Shown piece after piece: positions 48,976 through 58,605 of a DNA stretch of 64,000 bases; the stretch's first letter is position 1, and the number at the start of each line of letters is the position of its first letter. The notes below the pieces were generated by a model. It had not been told where the DNA came from, made no database searches, and worked only from the letters and a program-made list of their open reading frames with translations. Source of the stretch: Mycobacterium decipiens (lineage in GTDB: Bacteria; Actinomycetota; Actinomycetes; Mycobacteriales; Mycobacteriaceae); assembly GCF_963853665.1 (NCBI RefSeq), contig NZ_OY970459.1, positions 1,116,001 to 1,180,000 of the forward strand, given 5' to 3'. A program made the translations under genes and the position numbers.

Positions 48976-50328
48976 TTATTCGCGCCTTAGCCGCGACTCG
49001 ATGAACCGTTCCAATTTTTCCCACTCCCGGACCACCGCCGCATACGGAGCGCCGGGTTTGCCGACCGAGTCGGGGTCCAACACGTAGGCCACCAGCTTGC
49101 CCAGCGGCCTGGCCGCGTCCAGCGCCTTGTCGACCGTGCTCTCCTCGGAGTAGTCGCCGATATCGCGGAGCAGCTCGACGGCCAGGTCGAGCTGCTCACG
49201 GTCCACCGCGCCCGGTCCGTCGGCGAAATCGTCGGCCAGCCCGGTCAGCACGTAGACATTGTCGTCGGTGACGTCCACGGCCAGTGAGCCATCGGTAGCG
49301 GCGGTGCGGATGTCGTCGTAGGTGCTCAGGTCCGACAAGTCGTGGTCGTGCTCATCGGCAAGATAACGCGCCAGGGCCCGCTCGGAGCTGAACACACTGA
49401 TCCGACCGTTGCGGCCCAGGAAGATCGGTCGATCGTCCAGGTAACAGCGAAGCGTGTAGAAGGTACCGGCACCCGTCATGATCTGGATCGGGTCGATGCC
49501 TACCTGAAGCCAGAAGTCCTCATCGGCGCCAAGTACGACGGTGTCACCGGGCGCGCGGGCTTCCGCTTCGGTTGCTTCGGCTGTTTCGGCCACCGGTTCA
49601 GACGCCTCATCGTCGGACTCGGCCGACTCCTGCGCGGCCTGCTCTGCCGCCTGTTCTTCCGCCTCGGGCTGCTCGGACTCCTCGGGCTCGTTGGGCTGCT
49701 CGGACTCCTCGGGCTCCTCGGGCTCCTCGGGCTCTTCGGCCAACTCCTCGGCGGCCTTGGCCGACAGCTCGGCATCGACCTCGGGAGTGCTGATGATCGC
49801 GTCGATGGCCTTGAGCACGTCGTCCCAGCTGCGCCCGATGACCTCGGCGATCGAATTCCAGCGCTTATGGCCGGCCTTGCCGGTGAAGTGATCGATTCCG
49901 CCAGAAACCGTGCCCAGGATGGGATTGCCGTTGAAAAACTTCGACACCGCCGCCAGCTCGCACACCGAACCGATGGAGGACACGATCGACAGCGTGGCAG
50001 CCAGCGCGGCGACCGACTCCTCGGTCGGCTTCTCGGCCACCAGTTCCTCGACGACGACCAGGTCGAACTGATTGTCGTCGGCAGGGTTGAGCTTGTGCGG
50101 GTGAACTCCGGTCAGGTCCGTCCATGCCGGGTGGTCGACCAGGTCGTTTTCGCTGTCGGTGCGCACGAACGCAACCAGGTCAGAGACGCTCTCGAAGCCG
50201 TACAGGTCGTCGTCCTTACCCAGGAACGCCTCCCACTCGTCTCCGGCATCGCGCCAGCGAGGTGCCCAGAGCGTGTAGCGATCACCGGCGGACAGGCTCA
50301 AACGGATGGGGACGAGGTCAGCAACCAT
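48976..50328 (-). CDS. Rv3311-like protein with acidic Pro-Glu-Glu repeats
   Basis: This 450-residue soluble protein has unknown function. The N-terminal domain (1-185) starts MVADLVPIRLSLSAGDRYTL and contains VCELAAVSKFFNGNPILGTV. The middle (about 190-265) is an acidic linker of Glu-Glu-Pro triplets (EEPEEPEEPEESEQP) encoded by tandem 9-bp units near 49650-49760. The C-terminal domain (270-450) repeats features of the first (DDRPIFLGRNGRISVFSSE). By recollection Rv3311 is 420 aa, so most of the extra length lies in the repeat. The start at 50328 matches the conserved N-terminus. It shares its strand with sapM, 60 bp downstream of that gene's start side. Confidence 0.88.
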   Translation of the reverse strand: MVADLVPIRLSLSAGDRYTLWAPRWRDAGDEWEAFLGKDDDLYGFESVSDLVAFVRTDSENDLVDHPAWTDLTGVHPHKLNPADDNQFDLVVVEELVAEKPTEESVAALAATLSIVSSIGSVCELAAVSKFFNGNPILGTVSGGIDHFTGKAGHKRWNSIAEVIGRSWDDVLKAIDAIISTPEVDAELSAKAAEELAEEPEEPEEPEESEQPNEPEESEQPEAEEQAAEQAAQESAESDDEASEPVAETAEATEAEARAPGDTVVLGADEDFWLQVGIDPIQIMTGAGTFYTLRCYLDDRPIFLGRNGRISVFSSERALARYLADEHDHDLSDLSTYDDIRTAATDGSLAVDVTDDNVYVLTGLADDFADGPGAVDREQLDLAVELLRDIGDYSEESTVDKALDAARPLGKLVAYVLDPDSVGKPGAPYAAVVREWEKLERFIESRLRRE

Positions 50329-50388
50329 GCGGCACAGAATAGCGACGGCCGGCGAGGCCGCGTCCACGGGTAGCGGGCCCGCTGGCGG

Positions 50389-51288
50389 TTACCCGCCCCA
50401 AATGTCGGTTATCGGGGGAGCATTCGCCGCGTTACCCGTCTTGGGTAGTCCGTACATCTGCTCCAGCGTGGACAGCACGTTGTAGTGGCTGATGGTCTCG
50501 TTGTAGGTTCCGGGCGCCACGTGCGCGCCGTAGAACACCGTCGGGATTTGATTTCGGCTGCCGCCGTCGTCTTCGTCCCAAGTCACGATGAGCAGGCTGT
50601 TGTTTGCCTTGGCCCAGTTGGCGTACGCAGACAGGTGGCGGTTCAGCCAGGCGTCGCCTTCCGCGATCGAGCCGTCGTGCATGTCGTTGTCGGCGTTGGG
50701 GATGACGAACGACACCGTCGGCAGGCTGGCGAAGCTTTCCGGCTTCGGAAATGCGGAAAACGGCACTGAGAGCGTCGGCGGCACGTTGCTGAAGTTGACC
50801 CACGGCACATGCTTGCGCGCGTACTTGCCCGCGCTGCACACGGTCGAGCCGACCTCGGGCAGGTCTTCGGCGAAACCGATGAAGGTGTGACCGGCGGCGA
50901 GCAATTCGGAACCCAAATTGGGCAGCGCGCCGCCGTTGACCGGGCACACGTTCTTCTTCAACCCGAATGTGCTGCCGGCGAACAGCGCCAGGTAGTTGGG
51001 TTCGCTTGGGTGTGTTTCCGCGAACGACTGGGCCATCATTGCGCCCTTGACGGCCAGCTCATTGATAAAGGGAGCCGACGCGTTGCCAATGATGTTGGCC
51101 TGCGAACGGTTCTCCTCCACCACGATCACCACGTGCGCGAAGGTCGGCAAAGCGGCCGCCGCCAGACCCACTCGATCCGAAACGCCGGCCCATTGGGCGG
51201 CTAGCGACACGGCCACGGCACCGAACACGGCAAGTGCTCGGTATGCCCTGTTCAGGTGACGTCTGAGGGTCTGGATCCCGAGAAGCAT
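50389..51288 (-). CDS. sapM: SapM, secreted acid phosphatase
   Basis: This 299-residue protein has the same length as H37Rv SapM. An exported N-terminus ([20 protein letters not shown], cleavage about residue 43 after AAA) leads to a phosphatase/phospholipase C-like domain: [17 protein letters not shown] with the metal/nucleophile motif ENx[35 protein letters not shown] and DNDMHDGS, then VTWDEDDGG. In M. tuberculosis SapM dephosphorylates PI3P and blocks phagosome maturation. All named motifs are kept here, so a similar host-directed role is plausible but inferred. Divergent from upp (103 bp). Confidence 0.94.
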   Translation of the reverse strand: MLLGIQTLRRHLNRAYRALAVFGAVAVSLAAQWAGVSDRVGLAAAALPTFAHVVIVVEENRSQANIIGNASAPFINELAVKGAMMAQSFAETHPSEPNYLALFAGSTFGLKKNVCPVNGGALPNLGSELLAAGHTFIGFAEDLPEVGSTVCSAGKYARKHVPWVNFSNVPPTLSVPFSAFPKPESFASLPTVSFVIPNADNDMHDGSIAEGDAWLNRHLSAYANWAKANNSLLIVTWDEDDGGSRNQIPTVFYGAHVAPGTYNETISHYNVLSTLEQMYGLPKTGNAANAPPITDIWGG

Positions 51289-51391
51289 GCCGCGAGTATA
51301 TGGACGGGGGTGGCCGGCCGAGCGGATGGACCCACGCGTATCGGCGGGCTTTAGGGGACCGAGCCCCGATTGTTATATAGGGTCAAACGCC

Positions 51392-52015
51392 GTGCAGGTC
51401 CATGTCATTGACCATCCGCTGGCCGCGGCCCGACTGACCACGCTGCGTGACGAACGCACCGACAACGCCACCTTCCGGGCCGCGCTGCGCGAGCTCACGC
51501 TGGTGCTGATCTACGAGGCCACCCGCGATGCGCCCAGCGAGGCAGTCCCGATCCGTACTCCGCTCGCCGAGACGGTCGGGTCGCGGCTGATCAAACCGCC
51601 ACTGCTGGTTCCCGTGCTGCGGGCGGGGTTGGGCATGGTCAACGAGGCGCATGCCGCGCTGCCGGAGGCACGCGTCGGCTTCGTCGGTGTTGTCCGTGAC
51701 GAGGAAACCCACCAGCCGGTGCCGTATCTGGAGTCGCTGCCCGACGACCTGTCTGACATTCCGGTAATGGTGCTCGACCCCATGGTGGCCACCGGCGGTT
51801 CGATGGCGCACACCCTCGGTCGGCTGATGTCCCGCGGAGCGGCGGACATCACAGTGCTGTGCGTGGTCGCGGCGCCGGAAGGAATCGCGGCACTAGAGAG
51901 GGCTGCGCCAAACGCGCGGTTGGTCACTGTGGCCATCGACGACGGGCTCAACGAGATCGCCTACATCGTGCCCGGGCTCGGCGATGCTGGTGATCGTCAG
52001 TTCGGCCCCCGCTGA
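51392..52015 (+). CDS. upp: Upp, uracil phosphoribosyltransferase
   Basis: This 207-residue enzyme makes UMP from uracil and PRPP. It starts [20 protein letters not shown], where the family opening VxxxDHPLxxxxLTxLRD is complete. The PRPP-binding motif is [18 protein letters not shown] (about 123-140), and the uracil site [15 protein letters not shown] lies at the C-terminus. The GTG at 51392 gives the H37Rv length; an upstream in-frame ATG adds unrelated sequence. A TATATA-like -10 (about 51374-51379) lies 12 nt before the GTG, so the leader is very short. It ends one base before the convergent pmmB. Confidence 0.95.
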   Translation: MQVHVIDHPLAAARLTTLRDERTDNATFRAALRELTLVLIYEATRDAPSEAVPIRTPLAETVGSRLIKPPLLVPVLRAGLGMVNEAHAALPEARVGFVGVVRDEETHQPVPYLESLPDDLSDIPVMVLDPMVATGGSMAHTLGRLMSRGAADITVLCVVAAPEGIAALERAAPNARLVTVAIDDGLNEIAYIVPGLGDAGDRQFGPR

Positions 52016-52016
52016 G

Positions 52017-53609
52017 TCACCAGTGCCGCACTGAGGCCAACAGTTCATCGATCCGTGCCCGGGCTCGCTCGCGGGCAGCTACTAGGTCACCGGCCACCGC
52101 GCAGCGGATCTCCAAGTAGCACTTCAGCTTCGGCTCGGTCCCCGAAGGCCGCACCACCACCCTTACCGACATGTCGCCGTCGCCCCCGGTGAGGATCAGC
52201 GCGTCGCCGATATCAGTGATGGTGGCGATGAAACCGGTCAGTCGAGCCGGCGGGTCGTCGCGGAGCCGTCGCATCAGATCGGTGGCCTCGGCGGAGTCGC
52301 CGACGCGGCGTGACAGCGCGGCTACCTCGTGCACGCCGTAGCGTTGGGCGAGTTCGTCGAGCAGGTCGGTCACCGAACGACCTTGCCCTTTGCAGGTGGC
52401 CACTAGATCGCACACCAAGACCGCGGCGCTGATGCCGTCTTTGTCGCGCACAGCGGCCGGGTCGACGCAATGCCCGATCGCTTCCTCGTAGGCGTACACC
52501 AGGGTGCCGGGCAGGCCCTCATCCGCGCGGGCTAGCCACTTGAAGCCGGTGAGCGTCTCGACGTGCACCGCGCCGTAATGCGCGGCGATCGCCGCCAGCA
52601 TCCGCGACGACACCAAGGTGCTGGCCACCACCCTGGGTTCGGGCGGCGACGCCCGGTCGTCGGTCCGGGACAAGATGTAATCGCCTAGTAGCCAACCAGT
52701 TTCGTCGCCGGACAGCATCCGCCATCCGGATACCGTGGGTATCCCGACCGCGCAGCGATCCGCATCGGGATCCAGCGCGATCGCGACGTCGGCGTTCACG
52801 TCGGCGGCCAGGGTGAGCAGTGCGTCGGCGGCGCCGGGTTCTTCGGGGTTCGGAAACGTCACGGTGGGAAAGTCGGGGTCCGGCGCGAACTGCGCCGCGA
52901 CGGTGTGCACCTCGTTGAAACCGGCACGCCGGAGGGTCTCGACAGCCACCGCCCCGCCAACCCCGTGCAGTGCCGTCAGGGCAACTCGGACCGAACCGCT
53001 ACCGCAGCGGACCCCGGCGGCGCGCTGGATGTAGCGCTCGACCAGGTCGGTGTCAGCGGGTTCGACGGCCTTCCTGGCGATCTGATCGGCCGGGGGAGCG
53101 GCGGCCATCGCTGCTTCGATTTGCCGGTCGGTGGGGGCGACGATCTGAATGCCGCCGTCGAGATACACCTTGTAGCCGTTGTCGGTCGGCGGGTTGTGCG
53201 ACGCCGTTATCTGTATCCCGGCGGCGGCGCCGATGTGCCGCACCGCGAATGCCACCACCGGCGTCGGCACTGGGTCGGGCAGGCGCAACACGGAAAAGCC
53301 TTCGGCGGCAAGCACTTCAGCCGCCGCGTTGGCAAACGCGGGCGAGCCGTGCCGGGCATCGCGTCCCACGATTACCGGCGAACCAGCCAGACCTCGATCG
53401 GCAAGCACCTGTGCCACCGCCCAGGTTGCGCGCAACACCACCGCGAGGTTCATCGCATCCGGCCCGCCCCGAACCGGTCCGCGCAAGCCCGCGGTGCCGA
53501 ACGCAAGTGGGCGGGCGAATCGAGCGGCGAGTTCGTCGGGGCCACAGCCGGAGAGCTCCGCGGCCGTCTGTGGATCCGGGTCGTGAGCGATCCAGTCTTC
53601 GGGTGTCAC
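52017..53609 (-). CDS. pmmB: PmmB, phosphohexomutase (phosphomannomutase/phosphoglucomutase family)
   Basis: This 530-residue alpha-D-phosphohexomutase interconverts hexose-1- and 6-phosphates; the four-domain fold is complete. The phosphoserine loop is ITASHNPPTDNGYKVY (about 135-150), the metal loop ALDPDADRCAVG (about 278-289), the sugar-specificity loop YAYEEAIGHCVDP and the phosphate-binding loop VRPSGTEPKLKCYLE. Length agrees with H37Rv PmmB (534 aa). Sequence cannot tell mannose from glucose or ribose phosphate; location beside deoD suggests phosphopentomutase-like work with deoxyribose or ribose-1-phosphate. Only 3 bp separate it from deoD. Confidence 0.93.
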   Translation of the reverse strand: MTPEDWIAHDPDPQTAAELSGCGPDELAARFARPLAFGTAGLRGPVRGGPDAMNLAVVLRATWAVAQVLADRGLAGSPVIVGRDARHGSPAFANAAAEVLAAEGFSVLRLPDPVPTPVVAFAVRHIGAAAGIQITASHNPPTDNGYKVYLDGGIQIVAPTDRQIEAAMAAAPPADQIARKAVEPADTDLVERYIQRAAGVRCGSGSVRVALTALHGVGGAVAVETLRRAGFNEVHTVAAQFAPDPDFPTVTFPNPEEPGAADALLTLAADVNADVAIALDPDADRCAVGIPTVSGWRMLSGDETGWLLGDYILSRTDDRASPPEPRVVASTLVSSRMLAAIAAHYGAVHVETLTGFKWLARADEGLPGTLVYAYEEAIGHCVDPAAVRDKDGISAAVLVCDLVATCKGQGRSVTDLLDELAQRYGVHEVAALSRRVGDSAEATDLMRRLRDDPPARLTGFIATITDIGDALILTGGDGDMSVRVVVRPSGTEPKLKCYLEIRCAVAGDLVAARERARARIDELLASVRHW

Positions 53610-53612
53610 GGT

Positions 53613-54419
53613 TCAGAATCGGGCTACTACGTCGGCCAACAGCGAGCCCAGCCGGCCCGCCGACGCGGCCCCGGCGGCGAGCACCTCGCCGTGGCTCAGC
53701 GGCTCGCCGGTGATCCCGGCTGCCTTGTTCGTCACCAGGGATACTCCCAGCACCTCCGCGCCCGCCGCGCGGGCGGCGATGGTTTCGTGCACCGTCGACA
53801 TGCCCACCAGGTCGGCGCCCAGCATTTGGAGCATCCGGATCTCCGCCGGCGTCTCGTAGTGCGGGCCGGGCAGGCCCGCGTAGACGCCTTCGGCCAGCCC
53901 CGGGTCGCATTGGCGGGCCAGGTGTCGCAGCCGCGGCGCGTAGGCGTCGGTCAGGTCGGCGAACTGGGCGCCGACCAGCGGGGACCGTGCGGTCAGGTTC
54001 AGGTGGTCGCTGATCAGGACGGGTTGGCCGACCTGCAGGTCCGCGCGCAGGCCGCCGGCGCCATTGGTGAGCACGATGATGCGCGCTCCGGCCGCACAGG
54101 CCACCCGCACCGGGTGCACGACGTGGCTCAGGTCGTGACCCTCGTAGGGGTGGATGCGGCCAACCAGCACCAGCACCCGGTGCTCGCCGATGCGCAGCGA
54201 CAGCAGCTTACCCGCGTGCCCGGCCGCCGTTGGCGGCGTGAACCCGGGCAGTTCGGCCTGGGGCAGCACCGCGGTCGGGGAGCCCAGTGCCGCAATGGCG
54301 CCTGACCATCCGGACCCGAGCACGATCGCGACGTCGTGTTCGCCGATCCCGGTGCGCTCGCCGATGACCTGCGCCGCCCGCCGCGCGAGTTCATCGACAG
54401 CGGCCCGACCGTCAGTCAC
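53613..54419 (-). CDS. deoD: DeoD (PNP), trimeric purine nucleoside phosphorylase
   Basis: This 268-residue enzyme, identical in length to the H37Rv one, phosphorolyses inosine and guanosine to base and ribose-1-phosphate. Trimeric-class motifs are [15 protein letters not shown] (phosphate loop, about 33-47), [39 protein letters not shown] and [20 protein letters not shown], with [12 protein letters not shown] (Asn for purine binding). It is followed by pmmB after 3 bp, which could process the sugar phosphate. Together with cdd-deoA-add and upp it completes a nucleoside-salvage set. Confidence 0.95.
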   Translation of the reverse strand: MTDGRAAVDELARRAAQVIGERTGIGEHDVAIVLGSGWSGAIAALGSPTAVLPQAELPGFTPPTAAGHAGKLLSLRIGEHRVLVLVGRIHPYEGHDLSHVVHPVRVACAAGARIIVLTNGAGGLRADLQVGQPVLISDHLNLTARSPLVGAQFADLTDAYAPRLRHLARQCDPGLAEGVYAGLPGPHYETPAEIRMLQMLGADLVGMSTVHETIAARAAGAEVLGVSLVTNKAAGITGEPLSHGEVLAAGAASAGRLGSLLADVVARF

Positions 54420-54598
54420 ACCGGTCGAGCCTAGCCCGGGCTACCGGGATTGCACACGGCGCCGGTCGCCACCGTTCAAGATGCCACTTCATATCGGAGC
54501 GGTCATGATAGCCAAAGAATGGCCCGAGGGGAGCGCGCTGGCATTCGTGGGTGATCGGGTCGAGTCCCGGCGATGCTCGTCGATGAGATACTGCGAAG

Positions 54599-55783
54599 AT
54601 GCTCGCACCCAGCGCCCAGGACTTAGTGGAGGATGTGGTGCGACGCCGTGGCGGTGAGCTGATTGAGTTGTCTCACTCGATCCACGCCGAGCCGGAGCTG
54701 GCTTTCGCCGAATACCGCAGCTGCGCCAAGGCGCAGGCGTTGGTCGCCGAACGTGGTTTCGAGATCACGAAGGCCGTCGCCGGGTTGGACACGGCGTTTC
54801 GCGCCGACTACGGCAGCGGACCGTTGGTTGTCGGGGTGTGCGCCGAGTACGACGCGCTTCCCGAAATCGGGCACGCGTGCGGGCACAACATCATCGCGGC
54901 CGCCGCGGTGGGCACCGCGCTGGCACTGGCCGAGGTGGCCGACGACCTGGGCTTGACCGTGGCCTTGTTGGGAACTCCTGCCGAGGAATCTGGCGGCGGT
55001 AAGGCACTGATGCTGCAGGCCGGGACGTTCGACGATGTCGCGGTGGCCGTGATGGTTCATCCCGGGCCGACCGACATCGCCGGGGCCCGATCCCTGGCCC
55101 TGTCCGAGGTCACCGTGCACTACCAGGGTAAGGAATCGCACGCGGCCGTCGCGCCACATCTAGGGGTCAACGCCGCCGACGCCGTGACCGTGGCGCAGGT
55201 GGCCATTGGGGTACTTCGACAGCAACTGGCTCCCGGGCAAATGGTGCACGGCATCGTGACCGACGGCGGCCAGGCGGTAAACGTCATCCCCGGGCAGGCG
55301 AAGCTGCGGTATGCGATGCGCGCGTTTGAATCGGATTCGCTGCGCGAGCTGGAGGGCAGGATGTTCGCATGCTTTGCTGCGGGTGCGCTGGCCGCTGGCT
55401 GCGAGTACGTAATCGACGAGGCCGCGCCGGCATACGCGGACCTCAAGCCCGACCGATGGCTGGTTGAGGTGTGTCGGGAGGAGATGCACCGGCTGGGGCG
55501 CGAGCCGGTGCCGTCGTCTGCCGAGGCGGGGCTACCCCTGGGCAGCACCGACATGGGCAACGTGACGCAGGCGCTGCCCGGGATCCATCCGGTGATCGGC
55601 GTCGATGCCGGCGGGGCGACGGTGCACCAACGCGCCTTCGCCGCGGCTGCCGCTGGTCTGAGCGCCGATCGCGCGGTGGTTGACGGTGCGATCATGTTGG
55701 CGCGCACGATTGTCCGGCTAGCCCAGACTCCCGATGAGCGTGACCGGGTGCTGACCGCGCAGCAGCGCAGGGTGCCACTATGA
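54599..55783 (+). CDS. amiB1: AmiB1, M20-family amidohydrolase
   Basis: This 394-residue zinc-dependent amidohydrolase/aminoacylase-like protein (M20D) has the same length as H37Rv AmiB1. Metal motifs are GVCAEYDALPEIGHACGHNI (Asp and His/Cys ligands, about 81-100) and LLGTPAEESGGGKALM (catalytic Glu pair). The lid domain contains the dimerisation His in KESHAAVAPHLGVNAADAV, and the last ligand is near VHQRAFAAAAAG. Substrates are N-acylated amino acids or peptides; the physiological one is unknown. It begins after a 180-bp gap and ends in an ATGA overlap with amiA1, a paralogue. Confidence 0.92.
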   Translation: MLAPSAQDLVEDVVRRRGGELIELSHSIHAEPELAFAEYRSCAKAQALVAERGFEITKAVAGLDTAFRADYGSGPLVVGVCAEYDALPEIGHACGHNIIAAAAVGTALALAEVADDLGLTVALLGTPAEESGGGKALMLQAGTFDDVAVAVMVHPGPTDIAGARSLALSEVTVHYQGKESHAAVAPHLGVNAADAVTVAQVAIGVLRQQLAPGQMVHGIVTDGGQAVNVIPGQAKLRYAMRAFESDSLRELEGRMFACFAAGALAAGCEYVIDEAAPAYADLKPDRWLVEVCREEMHRLGREPVPSSAEAGLPLGSTDMGNVTQALPGIHPVIGVDAGGATVHQRAFAAAAAGLSADRAVVDGAIMLARTIVRLAQTPDERDRVLTAQQRRVPL

Positions 55784-56949
55784 GCCTCGTCGACACCGCC
55801 GAATCATGGCTGGCCGCGCATCACGACGACTTGGTCGCCTGGCGCCGGCACATTCATCGTTATCCGGAGTTGGGTCGTCAGGAATACGCCACTACTCAGT
55901 TTGTCGCCGAGCGGTTGGCCGACGCGGGGCTGAACCCGAAGGTGCTGCCCGGTGGGACGGGACTCACCTGCGATTTCGGCCCCGAGCATCAGCCGAGGAT
56001 CGCGTTACGCGCCGATATGGATGCGCTGCCGATGGCCGAGCGGACCGGCGCCCCCTACGCCTCGACGATGCCCAACGTCGCCCACGCCTGTGGTCATGAC
56101 GCGCACACCGCGATCCTGCTGGGCACCGCACTTGCCTTGGCGTCCGTACCGGAGCTGCCGGTCGGGGTGCGGTTGATCTTCCAGGCTGCCGAGGAGCTGA
56201 TGCCGGGCGGTGCCATCGACGCAATCGCGGCCGGCGCGTTGGCCGGGGTGTCACGGATCTTCGCCCTGCACTGCGACCCCCGGCTCGAGGTCGGCAAGGT
56301 CGCGGTCAGGCAGGGCCCCATCACGTCGGCGGCCGACTCGATAGAAATCACGTTGTATTCGCCTGGCGGGCACACGTCGCGTCCGCACTTGACCGCTGAC
56401 TTGGTCTACGGGCTCGGCACGCTGATCACCGGGCTGCCCGGGGTGCTGTCCCGTCGCATCGACCCGCGCAACAGCACCGTGTTGGTGTGGGGCGCGGTCA
56501 ACGCGGGTTTGGCCGCCAACGCCATTCCCCAGACCGGAATTCTGTCCGGCACCGTCCGCACGGCTAGCCGGCAAACCTGGGTTGACCTCGAGGAGATTAT
56601 CCGCCAGGCCGTGTCGGCGCTGTTGTTCCCGCTGGCGATCGAACACACGTTGCAATACCGTCGCGGGGTGCCGCCGGTGGTCAATGAGGACGTATCGACC
56701 CGCATTCTCACCCATGCCATCGAAGCCGTCGGCCCCGGTGTGCTGGCTGACACCCGGCAGTCCGGCGGCGGTGAGGACTTCTCCTGGTATCTGGAGGAGG
56801 TTCCAGGGGCGATGGCGCGACTGGGTGTGTGGTCGGGCGAGGGACTGCAGTTGGACCTGCATCAGCCGACGTTCGACATCGACGAGCGAGCCCTGGCGAT
56901 GGGGCTGCGGGTGATGGTCAACATCATCGAACAGTCCGCCGCCTGCTAA
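55780..56949 (+). CDS. amiA1: AmiA1, M20-family amidohydrolase
   Basis: This 389-residue paralogue of AmiB1 belongs to the hippurate-hydrolase/IAA-amino-acid-hydrolase group. N-terminal blocks WRRHIHRYPELGRQEYATTQ and ALRADMDALPMAERTGAPY precede the metal motif ACGHDAHTAILLGTALAL (about 106-123). The Glu pair is in FQAAEELMPGGA. The lid has GGHTSRPHLTADLVYG, and the last metal His lies in GGGEDFSWYLEEVPGAM. Both paralogues are soluble, without signal peptides. Translation is coupled by the ATGA overlap, so they are probably one functional unit, for example different acyl-amino-acid specificities. Confidence 0.93.
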   Translation: MSLVDTAESWLAAHHDDLVAWRRHIHRYPELGRQEYATTQFVAERLADAGLNPKVLPGGTGLTCDFGPEHQPRIALRADMDALPMAERTGAPYASTMPNVAHACGHDAHTAILLGTALALASVPELPVGVRLIFQAAEELMPGGAIDAIAAGALAGVSRIFALHCDPRLEVGKVAVRQGPITSAADSIEITLYSPGGHTSRPHLTADLVYGLGTLITGLPGVLSRRIDPRNSTVLVWGAVNAGLAANAIPQTGILSGTVRTASRQTWVDLEEIIRQAVSALLFPLAIEHTLQYRRGVPPVVNEDVSTRILTHAIEAVGPGVLADTRQSGGGEDFSWYLEEVPGAMARLGVWSGEGLQLDLHQPTFDIDERALAMGLRVMVNIIEQSAAC

Positions 56950-57052
56950 GGCCGTGCGCTAGGGGCACGCCGCCTGGGCCGGCATTCTGTGGGCCCTCGG
57001 TGCGGTGGATGGTGAATTGTCGCCAACCCCTGCTGGCCCGACGGTAGCTGGC

Positions 57053-57859
57053 ATGAATGCAGAGCTGCGCCGGTTGCTCGACGCGCAAGGCGGAGTGGTG
57101 GCCGCTGGCCAGGCGCTGACCTTCCTCAGCCGGCGCGCCCTGGAGGCACACGTCAATAGTGGTGTACTGCAAAAGATTTGGTACGGCGTTTACGGCCGCG
57201 GTGAGGTGAATACCGGGTTGCGATTGCGCGGTCTGGACTTGGCCGCCGGCACGACGGTCACGGCCTGCATGGGTACCGCCGCCGCCGCGTACGGCTTCGA
57301 CACCGAGGGAACAGCGGAGCTACCGTGCTGAATCCCGGTGGTCGGCGGGTGCGATCGACCGACGGCCTTGTCCTACACCGGCGTGCGGGAGCTCCGCTTA
57401 CCTTGGTCGGGGGGCGGCCGGCGACCACGCCCGCGTGGACGGCGATTGAGGTGGCGCGTGGCCCGTGTAGGCCTCGAGCCCTGGCGACGCTGGACGCTGC
57501 GCTGCGCAGCGGGGCGTGTACCCGCGACCAACTGGATTGGGCAGTCAGGCGTCAGTGTGGGCGGCGGGGCATCATCACCGCGCGCGAGTTGTTCGGTTTG
57601 GCCTGCGCGAAGGCGGAGTCGCCGGATGGAGAGCGAGGCGCGCCTGGTCATGGTCGACGGCGGACTGCCGCCCCCGGTGCTGCAATACGAGATCGTGGCA
57701 CGGTGGCCCGAGGCATTTCTGCGGGACCGTCGACGTGGTGCGGCACTGTTGGATCTGGGATGGGTGGTCGTGCCGATCGTGGCCGGGGATGTCAGATATC
57801 GGCAGGGCGAACTGGTCCACCGGATTGCGATGCGATTGGAGCGCGGCCGAGCGGCATGA
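57053..57859 (+). pseudogene. Decayed AbiEi-domain/DUF559-type gene
   Basis: The N-terminal part MNAELRRLLDAQGGVVAAGQ, SRRALEAHVNSGVLQKIWYG and VYGRGEVNT is an AbiEi-type antitoxin winged helix. It stops at 57331, where the next frame continues VLNPGGRRVRSTDGLVLHRR and ATLDAALRSGACTRDQLDWA. A second shift near 57625 leads to MESEARLVMVDGGLPPPVLQ and, after a gap, RRGAALLDLGWVVVPIVAGD and RIAMRLERGRAA. The stretch that normally holds the nuclease-like Asp/Glu residues of DUF559 between these blocks is missing. Intact family members are about 280-300 aa. At least two frameshifts and a deletion make it a pseudogene. I recall no annotated H37Rv gene here. Confidence 0.75.
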
Positions 57860-57959
57860 TGCCCTCACGAAGGTCCGCAGAATGCCGGCTGCAACGGCGT
57901 GTCGCTGTACAAACGCGCGCTAGCAAGCGGGTGGGTACCCCCAGCTCGCGATGCCTTTA

Positions 57960-58439
57960 CTAGGTGGTGGTTCCCGGGCCGATGTTGCGGGCTGGGCGGG
58001 TACGCAGGTCGTGGACGTAATCACCTGGCGCGCCAGCGATCTCAGCAGCATCAGCCATCACACCCAAATAGCGTGCCGACGGTAGTCCGCCTTCCCAGGC
58101 GTCCAAAACGTACAACCACGCGAGGACGGGATCCGTTGTGGTGTCCGAGGATAGGCGCTCCACGCGGCATCGGATCTTCTTGTGGACGCCGAATTCGGAG
58201 CCTTCCCAGCGGTCCAGGTTCTTTTCGTCCGCCGGCGTCATGTCGTAGAGCACGACGAACACCTTCGACCCCGGATCTTCGACGACTGTGGCCAGCGCCC
58301 CTTCCCAGCCGATGTCCTCGCCGCCGAATGTCAGCCGCCACCCGGGTAACCAGCCGGTTCCGGCCATCGGCGAGTGGGGTGCGCGCTTGAGCATCTGCTC
58401 GGGATGCATGTTCGACCCGTAGGCGGCGTAGAGCGGCAC
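57960..58439 (-). CDS. Gamma-glutamylcyclotransferase-fold protein (Rv3304-like)
   Basis: This 159-residue protein has the same length as Rv3304. The GGCT/AIG2 substrate loop is at the very N-terminus, LYAAYGSNMHPEQMLKRAPH, followed by the GWRLTFGGEDIGWEG and VFVVLYDMTPADEKNLDRWEG blocks; the Glu of EG in DRWEGSEFG is at the family's acid position. Members cleave gamma-glutamyl or related amide bonds; the substrate here is unknown. It is divergent from lpdA, with a tandem MIRU-like repeat between them. Confidence 0.87.
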   Translation of the reverse strand: MPLYAAYGSNMHPEQMLKRAPHSPMAGTGWLPGWRLTFGGEDIGWEGALATVVEDPGSKVFVVLYDMTPADEKNLDRWEGSEFGVHKKIRCRVERLSSDTTTDPVLAWLYVLDAWEGGLPSARYLGVMADAAEIAGAPGDYVHDLRTRPARNIGPGTTT

Positions 58440-58490
58440 GGGGAAAGCTTAGACGGCACCTGGTCACGCGGCGCTCATCTGATGGCCGGC

Positions 58491-58593
58491 TGGCTCCTCC
58501 TCACGCCGCGCTGCGGCGTGCATCGTCGCCAAGCTGGGTCTGATTGCTTGGCTCCTCCTCACGCCGCGCTGCGGCGTGCATCGTCGCCAAGCT
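58491..58593. repeat. Tandem MIRU-like repeat, two 45-bp copies
   Basis: Two identical 45-bp copies lie at 58491-58535 and 58549-58593, period 58 bp, separated by 13 bp of different sequence. Each begins TGGCTCCTCCTCACG, has a palindromic core CGCCGCGCTGCGGCG and ends TGCATCGTCGCCAAGCT. Head and tail resemble the element in the sdh operon. They fill the leader between Rv3304-like and lpdA, ending 12 bp before the lpdA GTG. Confidence 0.85.
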
Positions 58594-58605
58594 AGGTTAT
58601 GGGCT

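Noticed and set aside
49640..49770. Tandem 9-bp units as a CRISPR or VNTR array
   Set aside because: The units encode the acidic Glu-Glu-Pro linker of the Rv3311-like protein in frame and have no spacers. Length variation is still possible.
58491..58593. Two-copy repeat as a CRISPR
   Set aside because: Only two copies, a 13-bp interval, palindromic core and MIRU-like ends; no cas genes.
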